From Salinicola tamaricis (lineage in GTDB: Bacteria; Pseudomonadota; Gammaproteobacteria; Pseudomonadales; Halomonadaceae): a stretch of 64,000 nucleotides of DNA. A program made the translations under genes and the position numbers. How positions within the stretch are numbered: position 1 is the stretch's first letter; each line of letters begins with the position of its first letter. This document shows positions 49,173-60,583 of the stretch, piece after piece. The notes beneath the pieces were generated by a model that saw only the letters and a list, made by a program, of their open reading frames with translations, was not told the origin of the DNA and did not search any database. The stretch is taken from contig NZ_CP023559.1 of NCBI RefSeq assembly GCF_003006155.1, forward strand, positions 434,001-498,000, read 5' to 3'.

Positions 49173-50085
49173 TCATTGCATAGGGTCGTCGACAATCGCA
49201 TGCGCGGCCTCGCCCAGCATTGCCTCTTCGATCAGCGCCACCAGCGCGGACTGTTCCGGTGGCAGACGCGACACCATCACCAGCTCGCGGTGGAAGACAC
49301 GCTCGCCCAGCGGCAGCACTCGCACCGGCAGCGGCGACTGCAAACACCACATGCCGGTGCGCGGGATCAGCGCCACGCCCAGACCGCAGGCCACCAGACG
49401 CGCGATGGCGTCGATCTCGTCGAGTTCGAGACGAATCTCCGGGCGCAACCCCTGGCGCTCGAGAAAGCGCACCACCTGACGCCCACCGAACGAGCCGCGG
49501 TCGTAAAGCACCAGAGGGTGCCGCGTCAGCAGTGCTTCCAGGGTCACCTCCCGGCTGGCGGGCGGGGCAATCAGCACAAAGGGCTCGCGGGCGACGACGC
49601 AGGCGTAGAGATCCCGCGGTAGCGCGAACGGCGGCTTGACGATCAGCGCCATGTCCAGATCGCCCTTGTCGACCTGGTCGAGCAGCGCCAGTGACACCCC
49701 GGGCACCACCCGCGTCATTACCCCCGGCGCGCGCGCCGCCAGCGTCGCGAGGATCGCCGGCAGGCGTCCGCTCTGGACGCTGGCGATGGCGCCGAGATGC
49801 CAGTCGCCGCTCAGTTCGTCGCCGCTGGAGGCGCGAATGCGCGCGGCCAGCTCGAGCATACTCTCGGCCTGCGGCAGCAGGCGCCGCCCCGCCGCATTGA
49901 GACGCACGGCGCGCCCGGTGCGCTCGAACAGCGGCTCGCCGATGTCCGCTTCCAGGTTGCGGATCTGCGCGCTCACCGCCGACTGGGTCAGCCCCACCGC
50001 ACCGCCGGCGGCCGAGAAGGTCCCGTGGCGCCGGGGGGCGCGCATGCTGTCGGGGTCGCGCAGCATGCTGTCGTCCTGAATCCAT
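49173..50085 (-). CDS. LysR-family transcriptional regulator (N-terminus disturbed)
   Basis: About 300 residues. The helix-turn-helix RHGTFSAAGGAVGLTQSAVS and AQIRNLEADIGEPLFERTGR are LysR-type, followed by an effector domain (PPFALPRDLYACVV, LDEIDAIARLVACGLGVALI). The first 20 residues do not look like a LysR start: DSMRAPRRHGTF replaces the expected D-S-M-R-A-F-V-x-V-A-x-x-G-T-F. A deletion of several bases near 50035-50050 is likely. It is divergent from the VOC gene at 50180, which it may control together with the pirin gene. Confidence 0.85.
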
Positions 50086-50179
50086 TATTTTCGATATCAG
50101 ACTGCAATATTATCCGCTTTCCATCGATTTTTTTCGCCATCAAACTGAGCCCACACACGACACTCGAGGAGCACTCATC

Positions 50180-50604
<425 letters not shown>

Positions 50605-50701
50605 ATCCGGCGGCATCGGCCTCTCCGGTTAGCCTCATCCGAGTTAACGCCCGAACGAGATAGCCCCTAAGAAATAGCCGAAAGATAGTCCGGAAAAGAC
50701 A

Positions 50702-50741
50702 GCCAGGGGCCGGTCACTGATCGGCCCCTGGCGTTGTTGTT
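50702..50741. terminator. Terminator between VOC and MFS genes
   Basis: GCCAGGGGCCG and CGGCCCCTGGC form a perfect 11-bp stem with a nine-base loop, followed by GTTGTTGTT. It separates two convergent genes. Confidence 0.75.
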
Positions 50742-50755
50742 ACCTGGCGTGGGCA

Positions 50756-52081
50756 TCACCCGGCCGCGCCGGGCGCCTCCAGGCGGCGCAGCGCGAACAC
50801 ACCGATCATTAGCGCCACGAGCAGCAGTACCCCGATGAACAGTGCCACGCCGTGCCAGCCGCCCCAGTACCAGAAGGCACCGCCAAGGGTACCTGCGACG
50901 CTGGAGCCCAGATAGTAGCTGAACAGATAGAGCGAAGACGCCTGCCCCTTGGCCTGCCGGGCACGCTGCCCGACCCAGCCGCTGGCCAGCGAATGGGCGG
51001 CGAAGAAGCCGAAGGTAAAGATCAGAATGCCGACAAGAATCAGACTGATCGGCTCGAACAGGGTGATCGCCAGCCCCACCAGCATCATCACGATGAACAG
51101 CCAGAAAATGCGCGGTCGCCCCAGGCGATCGGCCAGCGAACCCGCCCAGGCCGAGCTGTAGGTGCCCGAGAGATAGGCGATAGAGAGTAGCCCGACCAGC
51201 GCCTGACTGACCTGATAGGGCTCCGCCAGCAGACGATAGGCGATGTAGTTGTAGAGGGAGACGAAGCCACCCATCAGCAGGAAGGCTTCGAGAAACAAAA
51301 GCGGCAGCCCGCGATCCTTGAAGTGCACCGTGAAGCCGGAAAGCACGCTGCGCGCATTGAAGGGCCGTGGCGTAAAGTGGCGCGACGGCGGCAGCCAACG
51401 CATGAACAAAAGCGCAGCGAGCAGCGCCACCAGGCCGATGATCGCCAGCGTCCAGCGCCACGGTACCCAGTCCACCATCACCCCACTGATCAGGCGTCCG
51501 CTCATCCCGCCGATGCTGTTGCCGCTGATGTAGAGCCCCATCGACAGCCCCACGTAGCGCGGATGAATCTCCTCGTTGAGATAGGTCATCGCCACCGCGC
51601 AGAGCCCCGACAGTGATAGCCCCGCCAGCGCCCGCATCACCAGGACCCCGGACCAGCTCGGCATCACCGCCGCCAGCAGCGTGCAGGTCGAAGCCGCCAG
51701 GAGTGCCACCGACATGATCGACTTGCGCCCCACGGCATCCGAGATCGGCCCGGTGATCAGCAGGCCGATCGCCAGCATGCCGGTGGCCACCGAGAGCGAC
51801 AGACTGCTGGTGGCGGCGTCGATACCGAAGGCCTCGGAGAGAATCGGCATGATCGGCTGCACGCAGTAGAGCAGCACGAAGGTCGAGAAGGCGCCCAGGA
51901 ACAGCGCCAGCATGGTGGGCCGATAGCCGCGGCGGCCGCGCTCGATAAAGGCGCCCTCGGCGGCCTCCGCCTCGAGACGTTCGGCGGCGTTTTTCAGCGA
52001 CCGATTGGTGTCACTGACGGCACCGGTCGTGGCATCCAAGGTGGTATCGCGCAGTGGCGCGGGGGTGCGGTGGCGGGGCAA
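50756..52081 (-). CDS. MFS transporter, YnfM-like
   Basis: 441 residues. After a hydrophilic N-terminus (1-54) there are 12 helices beginning LALFLGAFSTFVLLYCVQPI. The loop GPISDAVGRKSIMSVALL and the GMSGRLISGVMVDWVPWRWT motif are characteristic of the YnfM/arabinose-efflux-like permeases. It is intact. Divergent from a LysR gene as ynfM is from ynfL in E. coli, so it is probably controlled by it. The substrate is unknown. Confidence 0.9.
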   Translation of the reverse strand: MPRHRTPAPLRDTTLDATTGAVSDTNRSLKNAAERLEAEAAEGAFIERGRRGYRPTMLALFLGAFSTFVLLYCVQPIMPILSEAFGIDAATSSLSLSVATGMLAIGLLITGPISDAVGRKSIMSVALLAASTCTLLAAVMPSWSGVLVMRALAGLSLSGLCAVAMTYLNEEIHPRYVGLSMGLYISGNSIGGMSGRLISGVMVDWVPWRWTLAIIGLVALLAALLFMRWLPPSRHFTPRPFNARSVLSGFTVHFKDRGLPLLFLEAFLLMGGFVSLYNYIAYRLLAEPYQVSQALVGLLSIAYLSGTYSSAWAGSLADRLGRPRIFWLFIVMMLVGLAITLFEPISLILVGILIFTFGFFAAHSLASGWVGQRARQAKGQASSLYLFSYYLGSSVAGTLGGAFWYWGGWHGVALFIGVLLLVALMIGVFALRRLEAPGAAG

Positions 52082-52141
52082 GTCGAAACTCCTGAGGAAA
52101 GCGGCCGCGCGGTGGCTGCCGAGCGCCGGTCAGAACCTAGC

Positions 52142-52204
52142 ATAAGGCGGCGCAAGCCTTATTTCGAATATATGATTCATAGTCTTTGATATCCTTTAGA
52201 TATC
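52142..52204. promoter_or_regulatory. Candidate LysR operator region between the divergent MFS and LysR genes
   Basis: In the 141-base divergent gap, ATAAGGC and GCCTTAT form a 7-bp inverted repeat (52142-52162). GATATC occurs twice with a five-base spacing (52188-52204), the second copy about 20 bases before the LysR start. The intervening sequence is AT-rich. Such dyads are where LysR regulators usually bind, but no binding can be proven here. Confidence 0.5.
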
Positions 52205-52222
52205 ATTCAGGTGGACGAGACC

Positions 52223-53113
52223 ATGGAACTGCGAACCCTGCGCTACTTCGTCGCCGTGGCCGAGGAGCTGCACTTCAGCCGCGCCGCGGCCCGCCTGGGC
52301 ATCTCCCAGCCGCCGCTGAGTCAACAGATCAAGGCGCTGGAGGAAGAACTGGGCGGCCGGCTGCTGGTGCGTACCAACAGACGTGTGGCGCTGACCGCCG
52401 CGGGCGAGCTGTTCCTCGACGAGGCGCGGGAGGTGCTCGCCCGCGCCGAGCGCGCCTCACGCCTGGTCTCTCGCCTCGGCCGCGGCGAGAGTGGCCAGCT
52501 GCGTATCGGCTTCACCACCTCGGTGCCGCTGACCCCGCTGCTGCCACGCACGCTGACGCACTATCGCCAGCGCTACCCCGATGTCGACCTGCGCATGCAC
52601 GAGCTCAACAGCCAGCGCCAGATCGCGCCGCTGCTGGAGGGCGATCTGGATATCGGCATCATGCGCCCGGCCACGCTGCCACCGGAGCTTTCCGCCTTCA
52701 CCCTGATCCGCGAACCGCTAGTGGCGGTGGTCAATGCCCAGAGCGAGCTCGGCGCGAGCGATACCCCGCTGAGTCTGGCCGAGCTGGCCACCCAGCCCTT
52801 CGTCTACTTCTCGCCCGCCGCCGGTACTGGTCTGCTCGACCAGTTCAATGTGCTGTTCGCCCAGCGCGGGCTGACGCCGCGTCTGGTCCAGGAGGTCGGT
52901 GGCCCCAACACCATCATCAGCCTGGTCGCCAGCGGGCTGGGTGTCTCGCTGCTGCCCGAGTCGTTTCGCCATATCCACATCGACAACGTGCGCTACCGTC
53001 CGATCAGTGATGCCGATGCGCGCTCCGAGGTGTGGTTGACCCATCCGCGCCACCACCTGACGCCCCAGGCGCAACACTTCATTCAGATCGTGCGCGAGGC
53101 CATCGCCGGTTGA
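52223..53113 (+). CDS. LysR-family regulator, YnfL-like
   Basis: 296 residues, intact. The winged helix-turn-helix is [20 protein letters not shown] and [20 protein letters not shown], of the BenM/CatM-like subgroup, followed by an effector domain ([56 protein letters not shown]). ATG 52223 starts directly at the DNA-binding domain. It probably regulates the divergent MFS gene. Confidence 0.93.
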   Translation: MELRTLRYFVAVAEELHFSRAAARLGISQPPLSQQIKALEEELGGRLLVRTNRRVALTAAGELFLDEAREVLARAERASRLVSRLGRGESGQLRIGFTTSVPLTPLLPRTLTHYRQRYPDVDLRMHELNSQRQIAPLLEGDLDIGIMRPATLPPELSAFTLIREPLVAVVNAQSELGASDTPLSLAELATQPFVYFSPAAGTGLLDQFNVLFAQRGLTPRLVQEVGGPNTIISLVASGLGVSLLPESFRHIHIDNVRYRPISDADARSEVWLTHPRHHLTPQAQHFIQIVREAIAG

Positions 53114-53252
53114 ACCGCGGCGCGCACCCGCTTTGCGCGGCTGCCCGCAGCCGGTAGAGTCTGCGCCAGACCTGCTCGCGACCAGCCATCTCTTCACGAT
53201 GCGAGCGTCATACCATCGTCATACCCGCTTCAAGCACACAGGAGACGCCACC

Positions 53253-54395
53253 ATGCAATCCGGCTGGAGCCTCGGTCTCATGACCGGCACCGTGCTCGAT
53301 GGCAACATCGATATCGCCATGCTGCGCAGCGATGGCGAGACCATCGACGAGTTCGGCCCCTACGAGCTGGTGCCCTACGCCCAGGATATCCGCCCGCTGC
53401 TGGCCGAGGCCCTGGAGACCGCTCGGGCATGGCACTTCGAGGGCCCCGAGCCGGCGATCTTCCGCCGCGCCGAAGCCGCGCTGACCGAAGCGCAGTCCGT
53501 TGCCGTGCTCGACTTCCTGGCCCGCCATGGCTTCCACCCCGAACAGCTCGGTGCGGTCGGTTTCCACGGCCAGACCGTGCTCCACCGGCCCCCGGTCGCC
53601 GGCCGCCGTGGCGCCACCCGCCAGCTGGGCGATGGCGAGCTGATGGCGCGCCTGGTGGGCAGCGACGTGGTCTATGACTTTCGCAGTGCGGACGTCGAGC
53701 ACGGCGGCCAGGGAGCGCCACTGTCGGCGGTCTATCATCGCGCGCTGCTCGAGCGCCTGGGCGCCGGTGCCGAGAGTCTGGTGCTCAACCTCGGCGGCGT
53801 CGCCAATCTTTCCTGGTGGGACGGCGAGCCATCCGACCAGGGGCGCCTGATCGCCTTCGATACCGGCCCCGCCAACGCGCCGATCGATGACTGGGTGCGC
53901 CAGCACACCGGCGCGGCGATGGACCACGACGGCCTCATCGCCGCCCGCGGACAGGTGGATGAGCCGCGGCTTCAAGCGCTGCTCGAGCACCCCTATCTCG
54001 CCGCGCCCTACCCCAAGTCGCTGGATCGCTTCGACTTTCAGGCGGAGATGGCCGCGGGGCTGACGCTGGAAGATGGCGCCGCCACCCTGACCGCCTTCAC
54101 CGCCGCCGCCGTGGCCCGGGCGATGGCCCTGCTGCCCCAGCGGCCCGAGCGGATCGTGGTGTGCGGCGGCGGGCGTCGCAACCCCACGCTGATGCGCGAA
54201 CTCGCCTACCGCACCGGTGCCGAGGTTCGGCTTGCCGATAGCGTCGGCTGGCGCGGGGACGCGATCGAGGCCGAATGCTTCGCCTACCTGGCCATGCGCT
54301 CGCTGCGCGGCCTGCCACTGAGCTTTCCGCTCACCACCGGCGTGGCCGCGCCCCAGCCCGGTGGCAGGCTGGCGCGGGCCAACGCCCCCGCTTGA
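53253..54395 (+). CDS. anmK: Anhydro-N-acetylmuramic acid kinase
   Basis: 380 residues. Phosphate-binding [18 protein letters not shown] near the start, [15 protein letters not shown] in the centre, [13 protein letters not shown] and [16 protein letters not shown] for substrate binding, and [13 protein letters not shown] in the ATP site. In the usual AnmK the first motif reads G-x-M-S-G-T-S-x-D-G; here S-G-T-S is T-G-T-V, as in alpha-proteobacterial-type AnmK. The enzyme recycles murein anhydromuropeptides to MurNAc-6-P. ATG 53253 is chosen from the family; the frame is open to 53133. Confidence 0.93.
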   Translation: MQSGWSLGLMTGTVLDGNIDIAMLRSDGETIDEFGPYELVPYAQDIRPLLAEALETARAWHFEGPEPAIFRRAEAALTEAQSVAVLDFLARHGFHPEQLGAVGFHGQTVLHRPPVAGRRGATRQLGDGELMARLVGSDVVYDFRSADVEHGGQGAPLSAVYHRALLERLGAGAESLVLNLGGVANLSWWDGEPSDQGRLIAFDTGPANAPIDDWVRQHTGAAMDHDGLIAARGQVDEPRLQALLEHPYLAAPYPKSLDRFDFQAEMAAGLTLEDGAATLTAFTAAAVARAMALLPQRPERIVVCGGGRRNPTLMRELAYRTGAEVRLADSVGWRGDAIEAECFAYLAMRSLRGLPLSFPLTTGVAAPQPGGRLARANAPA

Positions 54396-54470
54396 CCCGC
54401 CCTCTGCGCTACCCCAGACTGGCCGGGATGTCTGCGTCCGGCCACTCGCCGGGCGCCGGCATCGACGCTT

Positions 54471-54586
54471 GACGGGGTGCCGGTGGAACCGGCTGAGATC
54501 GTCCTGCGCTGCGCCCTCTCCGGGCCCGGCGCCACGGCGGATCCCGACGAACCTGATCCGGCTAGTACCGGCGTAGGGATCAAGCG
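54471..54586 (+). promoter_or_regulatory. TPP (THI-box) riboswitch upstream of thiC
   Basis: The conserved elements are in the right order. ACGGGGTGCC opens P2, CTGAGA at about 54493 follows, and then the variable arm. ACCTGATCC at about 54551 and TACCGGCGTAGGGA at about 54566 form the pyrophosphate side. The element ends near AAGC at 54584. It is 115 bases upstream of the thiC start on the same strand, the place expected for thiamine-pyrophosphate repression of thiC. Confidence 0.93.
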
Positions 54587-54699
54587 GAGGTCGGTGCTCT
54601 CGGTCCACGCCCTCGGTCCGCGCTCACGCCCCACCCAACCTCCCCCCGCCTACGCTGTGCGCCGGCCTGACTTGAGTCATGCACTGGAGCACGCTCGAC

Positions 54700-56556
<1,857 letters not shown>

Positions 56557-56736
56557 CGCCATCCCTGCTGCCGCGCGCCGTGCGGCGCGTGGCGGCAGTG
56601 GGCGCCATACGCGACTTTGGTCGTAATCGGGTTATAGCGTATCCCGGTTGTGAATGGGCGGATCGCAAACGCCCGCGGGATGGGTAGAATGCGCGCTTTT
56701 GCCCCCGGCAATCTGGCCTGCGCAAGGAGCCCGTGA

Positions 56737-57989
56737 ATGACAACGAACAACGCCCGCCCCAATCTGTGGCGACGCATCCCGCTGTGGCAGAAGATCATCG
56801 CCGGCCTGCTGCTGGGTATCCTCGCCGGCGCCCTGATGGGCAAGGACGCCAGTCTGTTCAAGCCGCTCGGCGACATCTTCATCAACGGCATCAAGATGCT
56901 GATCGTACCCCTGGTGTTCTCCACCCTGGTGGTGGGGATCACCGGCATGCGCGATCCGCAGAAGATGGGCCGCGTGGGGGCCCGCACCATCGCCCTTTAT
57001 CTGATCACCACCGCTTTCGCCATCGCCATCGGCCTGGTCGCGGCGACGCTGTTCCAGCCGGGGGTCGGCGCCGACGCCTCGATGAGCGCCCCACAGCAGG
57101 CGGGCGAGGCGCCCTCGCTGATCGACATCCTGGTCGGCCTGGTGCCCAACAACCCGCTGCAGGCGATGATCGAAGGCAACATCCTGCAGATCATTATCTT
57201 CGCCATCGGCCTGGGCATCTCGCTGATGCTGATCGGTGACAAGGGCGAACCGGTGGTGCGGGTGTTCGAGAGCTTCGCCGAGGCGATGTACAAGCTGACC
57301 GCGATCGTCATGGCGTTCGCGCCGATCGGCGTGTTCGGCCTGATCGCCAACGTCTCGGGGCAGTACGGGCTGGACGTGCTGCTGCCGCTGGCCAAGGTGA
57401 TCGGCGTGGTCTATCTGGCCTGCGTGGTGCACGTGCTGGTGGTCTACAGCGGCCTGATCGCGCTGCTCGGCCGGCTCAATCCGAGCCGCTACCTGCGCGG
57501 TATCGTCGACGCCCTGGTGGTGGCGTTCTCCTCGGCTTCGTCGTCGTCGGCACCCTGCCGGTCTCGATTCGCTGCGCGCAGAAGAACCTTGGCGTCTCCG
57601 AAGGCGTCTCCAGCTTCGTGCTGCCGGTGGGTGCCACCATCAACATGGACGGCACCGCCATCTATCAGGGGGTGGCGGCACTGTTCGTCGCCCAGCTGGT
57701 GGGTGTGGATCTGTCGATGACCGATTACGGCATGATCATTCTCACCGGCACCCTGGCTTCGATCGGCACCGCCGGGGTGCCCGGCGCGGGGCTGATCATG
57801 CTGTCGATCGTGCTGGCCCAGATCGGTCTGCCGTTGGAGGCGATCGGCGTGGTTGCCGGGGTCGATCGTATCCTCGACATGGCACGTACCAGCGTCAATG
57901 TGGCCGGCGACCTGATGGTCACCACGCTGGTCGGCAAGAGCGAAAAGGAGCTGGACCTGGCCATCTACAACAGCGACAACCGCGTCTGA
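56737..57989 (+). CDS. Dicarboxylate/amino acid:cation symporter (DAACS family; frameshifted)
   Basis: About 417 residues. Scaffold and transport-domain helices: LLGILAGALMG, INGIKMLIVPLVFSTLVVGI, NNPLQAMIEGNILQIIIFAI, and, after a frame change near 57535-57545, LPVGATINMDGTAIYQGVAA (the NMDGTA motif), LASIGTAGVPGAGLIMLSIV and VDRILDMARTSVNVAGDL. These are the substrate-site signatures of the GltP/DctA/SstT family. The substrate may be glutamate, aspartate, serine or C4-dicarboxylates; the sequence does not decide. A hairpin at 58014 follows. Confidence 0.92.
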
Positions 57990-58013
57990 GGCAGCCCGTC
58001 GGACATAAACGCA

Positions 58014-58039
58014 ACGGCCCCGACAGATGTCGGGGCCGT
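58014..58039. terminator. Hairpin between the convergent symporter and CsbD genes
   Basis: ACGGCCCCGACA and TGTCGGGGCCGT form a perfect 12-bp stem with a two-base loop. The T-run is lacking on the plus strand and weak (GCGTTT) on the minus strand. Confidence 0.65.
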
Positions 58040-58056
58040 GCTGATGACGGGTCGGA

Positions 58057-58245
58057 TCAGTGACGCGGTTTGGCGGCGTCCTTGAGATCGCCCTTGGCGG
58101 ACTTGAGATGCCCCTTGGACTGCTGGGCCTTACCCTTGCCCTCCAGCTCGCGATCCTTGGTCGCCTTGCCGGCCACTTCCTTGACCTTGCCGGCGACCTT
58201 GTCGACGGTACCTTCCGCCTTGTCGGCTTTCGAACGTTGAGTCAT
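58057..58245 (-). CDS. CsbD-family stress protein
   Basis: Hydrophilic 62-residue protein rich in Lys, Ala and Gly: KADKAEGTVDKVAGKVKEVA then ELEGKGKAQQSKGHLKSAKG, the CsbD/YjbJ pattern. These are abundant stress-induced proteins of unknown function, often RpoS-dependent. ATG 58245 is the conserved start; the frame is open to 58281. Confidence 0.9.
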   Translation of the reverse strand: MTQRSKADKAEGTVDKVAGKVKEVAGKATKDRELEGKGKAQQSKGHLKSAKGDLKDAAKPRH

Positions 58246-58423
58246 GACATTCACCTCGCTGACGTGGAACTTCCCTTTCACGCCGCGAGCAGCGACTCAC
58301 TCGCTGCCTCGCGCTCTCTGAAGATAGTCCGATCTGGCCGTCATCAAGGTGAAATGCGCGTAACGTTTTGTGCCGCCCCGTCGCCGCCGGGAGACTCACA
58401 TCCCCCGGCGGCGCGCGCCGTGC

Positions 58424-58702
58424 TCAGCCGCGCGAGGTGACTTCCAGCAGGTGATAACCGAACTGAGTCTTGACCGGGCCGTGGACTTCGTTGAGGGCGC
58501 CGTTGAAGACGACCTCGTCGAACTCCTTGACCATCTGGCCGCGGCCGAAGGTACCCAGTTCGCCACCCTGGCGGCCGGAGGGGCACTTGGAGTGCTGGCG
58601 GGCGACCTCGGCGAAGTCGCTACCGGCTTCGATCTGCTGCTTGAGCTCGAGACACTGCTGCTCGCTGTCGACGAGAATGTGGCGGGCGCTGGCCTGTGCC
58701 AT
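58424..58702 (-). CDS. PpiC-type peptidyl-prolyl cis-trans isomerase (parvulin)
   Basis: Single-domain cytoplasmic parvulin of 92 residues, like E. coli PpiC. SARHILVDSEQQCLELKQQI at the N-terminus, then FAEVARQHSKCPSGRQGGEL with LGTFGRGQMVKEFDEVVFNG, and a C-terminal GPVKTQFGYHLLEVTSR. The active-site histidines and the Cys of SKCPSG are present. Stands alone. Confidence 0.95.
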   Translation of the reverse strand: MAQASARHILVDSEQQCLELKQQIEAGSDFAEVARQHSKCPSGRQGGELGTFGRGQMVKEFDEVVFNGALNEVHGPVKTQFGYHLLEVTSRG

Positions 58703-58782
58703 GCGGTCACTCCTGAGACGATGAATGAAGATCGCTCATTTTACGGAAAGCCGAGGCGCCGCGTCACCGCCCGATTGCCCTC

Positions 58783-59136
58783 TCAGTGGCCGAAACGCTG
58801 CTCGAGGTAACGATTGATATCCGCCGACTCGTACATCCACTCGATATGGCCATCCTCGTGGGCGATACGCAGACACGGCACCATGCCGCGCCCGCCGCCG
58901 GCGATCAGATCGCGTCGGTGGTCGGGATCGCGCTGAATGTCGCGCAGCTCGATCGGCAGGTTCAGGCGTTCGATCTGGTTGCGTACGCGCACGCAGAAGG
59001 GGCAGCGCTGGAAGTGGTAGAGCGCCAGTTGCGCCACGGCCTCGTTCACTGCCGCCTGGTCTTGTGCCGAGCGTGTCATCGTTGCAGACATGGGTTGTAG
59101 CCACCTCCTGATCCATTCGCGCATCGTTTTTCCCAT
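58783..59136 (-). CDS. Glutaredoxin-like protein with CPFC motif
   Basis: 117 residues, with an N-terminal extension (REWIRRWLQPMSATMTRSAQ) before a glutaredoxin fold. The redox site is FQRCPFCVRVRNQIERLNLP with the dithiol CPFC, the cis-proline is in RGMVPCLRI, and the C-terminal helix is ESADINRYLEQRF. The extension is amphipathic and could attach the protein to the membrane. The start may also be at 59124 (MREWIRRW). Target unknown. Confidence 0.88.
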   Translation of the reverse strand: MGKTMREWIRRWLQPMSATMTRSAQDQAAVNEAVAQLALYHFQRCPFCVRVRNQIERLNLPIELRDIQRDPDHRRDLIAGGGRGMVPCLRIAHEDGHIEWMYESADINRYLEQRFGH

Positions 59137-59243
59137 CGCTGACCGGCCTCTTAAGATGAGCCCGTCCTACGACAGCGTAGCCGCTGACGACCTACCTGCG
59201 ACAGCTCTCTTGCACGCCACTGGCGATCGGACCCGGATCGGGA

Positions 59244-59786
59244 TCAGTTGGCACTGCCGCTGGCGGCGCCCTCATCCATGCCGGCTGCCGCGTCATCGTC
59301 CATCAGCACCGGCACCTCGATGGGCGCATTGTCCGGCACGCTGATGGTCGCCGGCGTCGGCGCATCGCTCGGCGCCGGATGGTAACGCTGGGACGGTGGC
59401 TCCGGCGGCAGGCGGTAGCTGTCATCCACCACCGGTTGGGTGGTGCGCAGATCATTGGGCAGCGTCAGCGTCGACTGCACCAGCGGCGAAGCGAACTGGG
59501 CCCGGAACTCCTGGCGTGACAGGTGGCCGTCACCGTTGAGATCGAGTGTATGCCAGTTGCCGCCGAGCCCCAGCGGTTCGACGTCGAGCGGCGTCAGATA
59601 GCCCTTGCCATCATGATCCGCGGCATCGAACAGCTGGTCGGCGCTCACCGGCACCGGCCCCTGTATCGAAGGGCGTTCGACCACCACGTCGTGGCCAACC
59701 TGCGGTGACGCGCAGGCGCTCAGCAAGCCCGCGGTAGAGAGCAATGCCAGGCTGGCCCAGCACGACCGATTCGTTCCCTTGTTCAT
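59244..59786 (-). CDS. EF-hand lipoprotein next to lapG
   Basis: 180-residue predicted lipoprotein: signal with lipobox LLSAC (Cys25). There are two EF-hand loops, a weaker one at residues 57-68 (DHDGKGYLTPLD) and a canonical one at 82-93 (DLNGDGHLSRQE), then a long Pro-rich C-terminal tail (PPEPPSQRYHPAPSDAPTPA). It lies 47 bases downstream of lapG on the same strand. ATG 59786 is chosen for the signal peptide. Not a standard Lap component. Calcium binding and a periplasmic location are strong inferences; the role is unknown. Confidence 0.8.
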   Translation of the reverse strand: MNKGTNRSCWASLALLSTAGLLSACASPQVGHDVVVERPSIQGPVPVSADQLFDAADHDGKGYLTPLDVEPLGLGGNWHTLDLNGDGHLSRQEFRAQFASPLVQSTLTLPNDLRTTQPVVDDSYRLPPEPPSQRYHPAPSDAPTPATISVPDNAPIEVPVLMDDDAAAGMDEGAASGSAN

Positions 59787-59833
59787 CTTTTTCTTCCTCG
59801 AAACATCCGATGACATTGGCGCCAGGTGAGTGA

Positions 59834-60580
59834 TCACTGCCGCGGATCGCGCAGCGTGCCCCGCTCCAGACGCTGCTGCCAGTTCTGCCACAGGCTCAGG
59901 CGGCTGGCATCGCCGACCTCGCGCCCGCCCCCACCGAGTTTGCTGATCCACAGATGACTACCGTTGAAGCTGTAGATCGGTAGCAGATCGTTACGCTGCG
60001 ATGCCGGCTCGATCCGCTTATCGATATTGTCGAGTACCACCGGCGGCGTGGTCGATGTCGGTGCCCAGGTCACGACCATGTGGAACTGGTCGTAGGGGAT
60101 GTACTTGACGTAGTGCAGCCGCAACTGGTCTTCCGGTACCCCCAGCTCGCGCAGGGTCAGGTATTTGGCCATGGCGAAGTCTTCGCAGTCTCCGGCGCCC
60201 ACGCCCAGAAACTCGAACGGCGTGGCCCAGTAGTCCTTGACGTGCCAGACATCGATATCATCGACGAAGCGCAGCTGATTGAAGAAATCGTTGACGCCCT
60301 TGAGCTGCACCTCGATCGATCGCCCCTGCAGCCGGTCGATCAGCACCGGCCACTGCTGGATACGCTGCCAGCCGGCCGCGCCGTAGAGTCTGACGACCTC
60401 CGACTGCGGCGGCAGCCGCGGCAACGCCTCGACCGCGGCCTGACCACCGAGCAGCGCTACCAAGCATAACCCTGCCAGCCAGGCGCCCCCACCGACGCCC
60501 CAGCGGCGTGCACGGGACATGCCTCGGCAGCACCGCCTGCTGCGAAGGCGGCGCCACGCCGCCATCCATTGGGTGCCCAC
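59834..60580 (-). CDS. lapG: LapG-type periplasmic cysteine protease (BTLCP)
   Basis: 248 residues with a basic N-terminus and a hydrophobic export segment (GAWLAGLCLVALLGGQAAVEA). The transglutaminase-like catalytic triad is Cys132 in GAGDCEDFAMAKY, His167 in YDQFHMVVTW and Asp184 in VVLDNIDKRI. The WATPFEFLGVG segment is also conserved. In Pseudomonas, LapG cuts the N-terminus of giant RTX adhesins (LapA) when not held by LapD, and it needs calcium. The start could also be M21. Only three bases separate it from lapD. The adhesin is outside this window. Confidence 0.93.
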   Translation of the reverse strand: MGTQWMAAWRRLRSRRCCRGMSRARRWGVGGGAWLAGLCLVALLGGQAAVEALPRLPPQSEVVRLYGAAGWQRIQQWPVLIDRLQGRSIEVQLKGVNDFFNQLRFVDDIDVWHVKDYWATPFEFLGVGAGDCEDFAMAKYLTLRELGVPEDQLRLHYVKYIPYDQFHMVVTWAPTSTTPPVVLDNIDKRIEPASQRNDLLPIYSFNGSHLWISKLGGGGREVGDASRLSLWQNWQQRLERGTLRDPRQ

Positions 60581-60583
60581 GCC

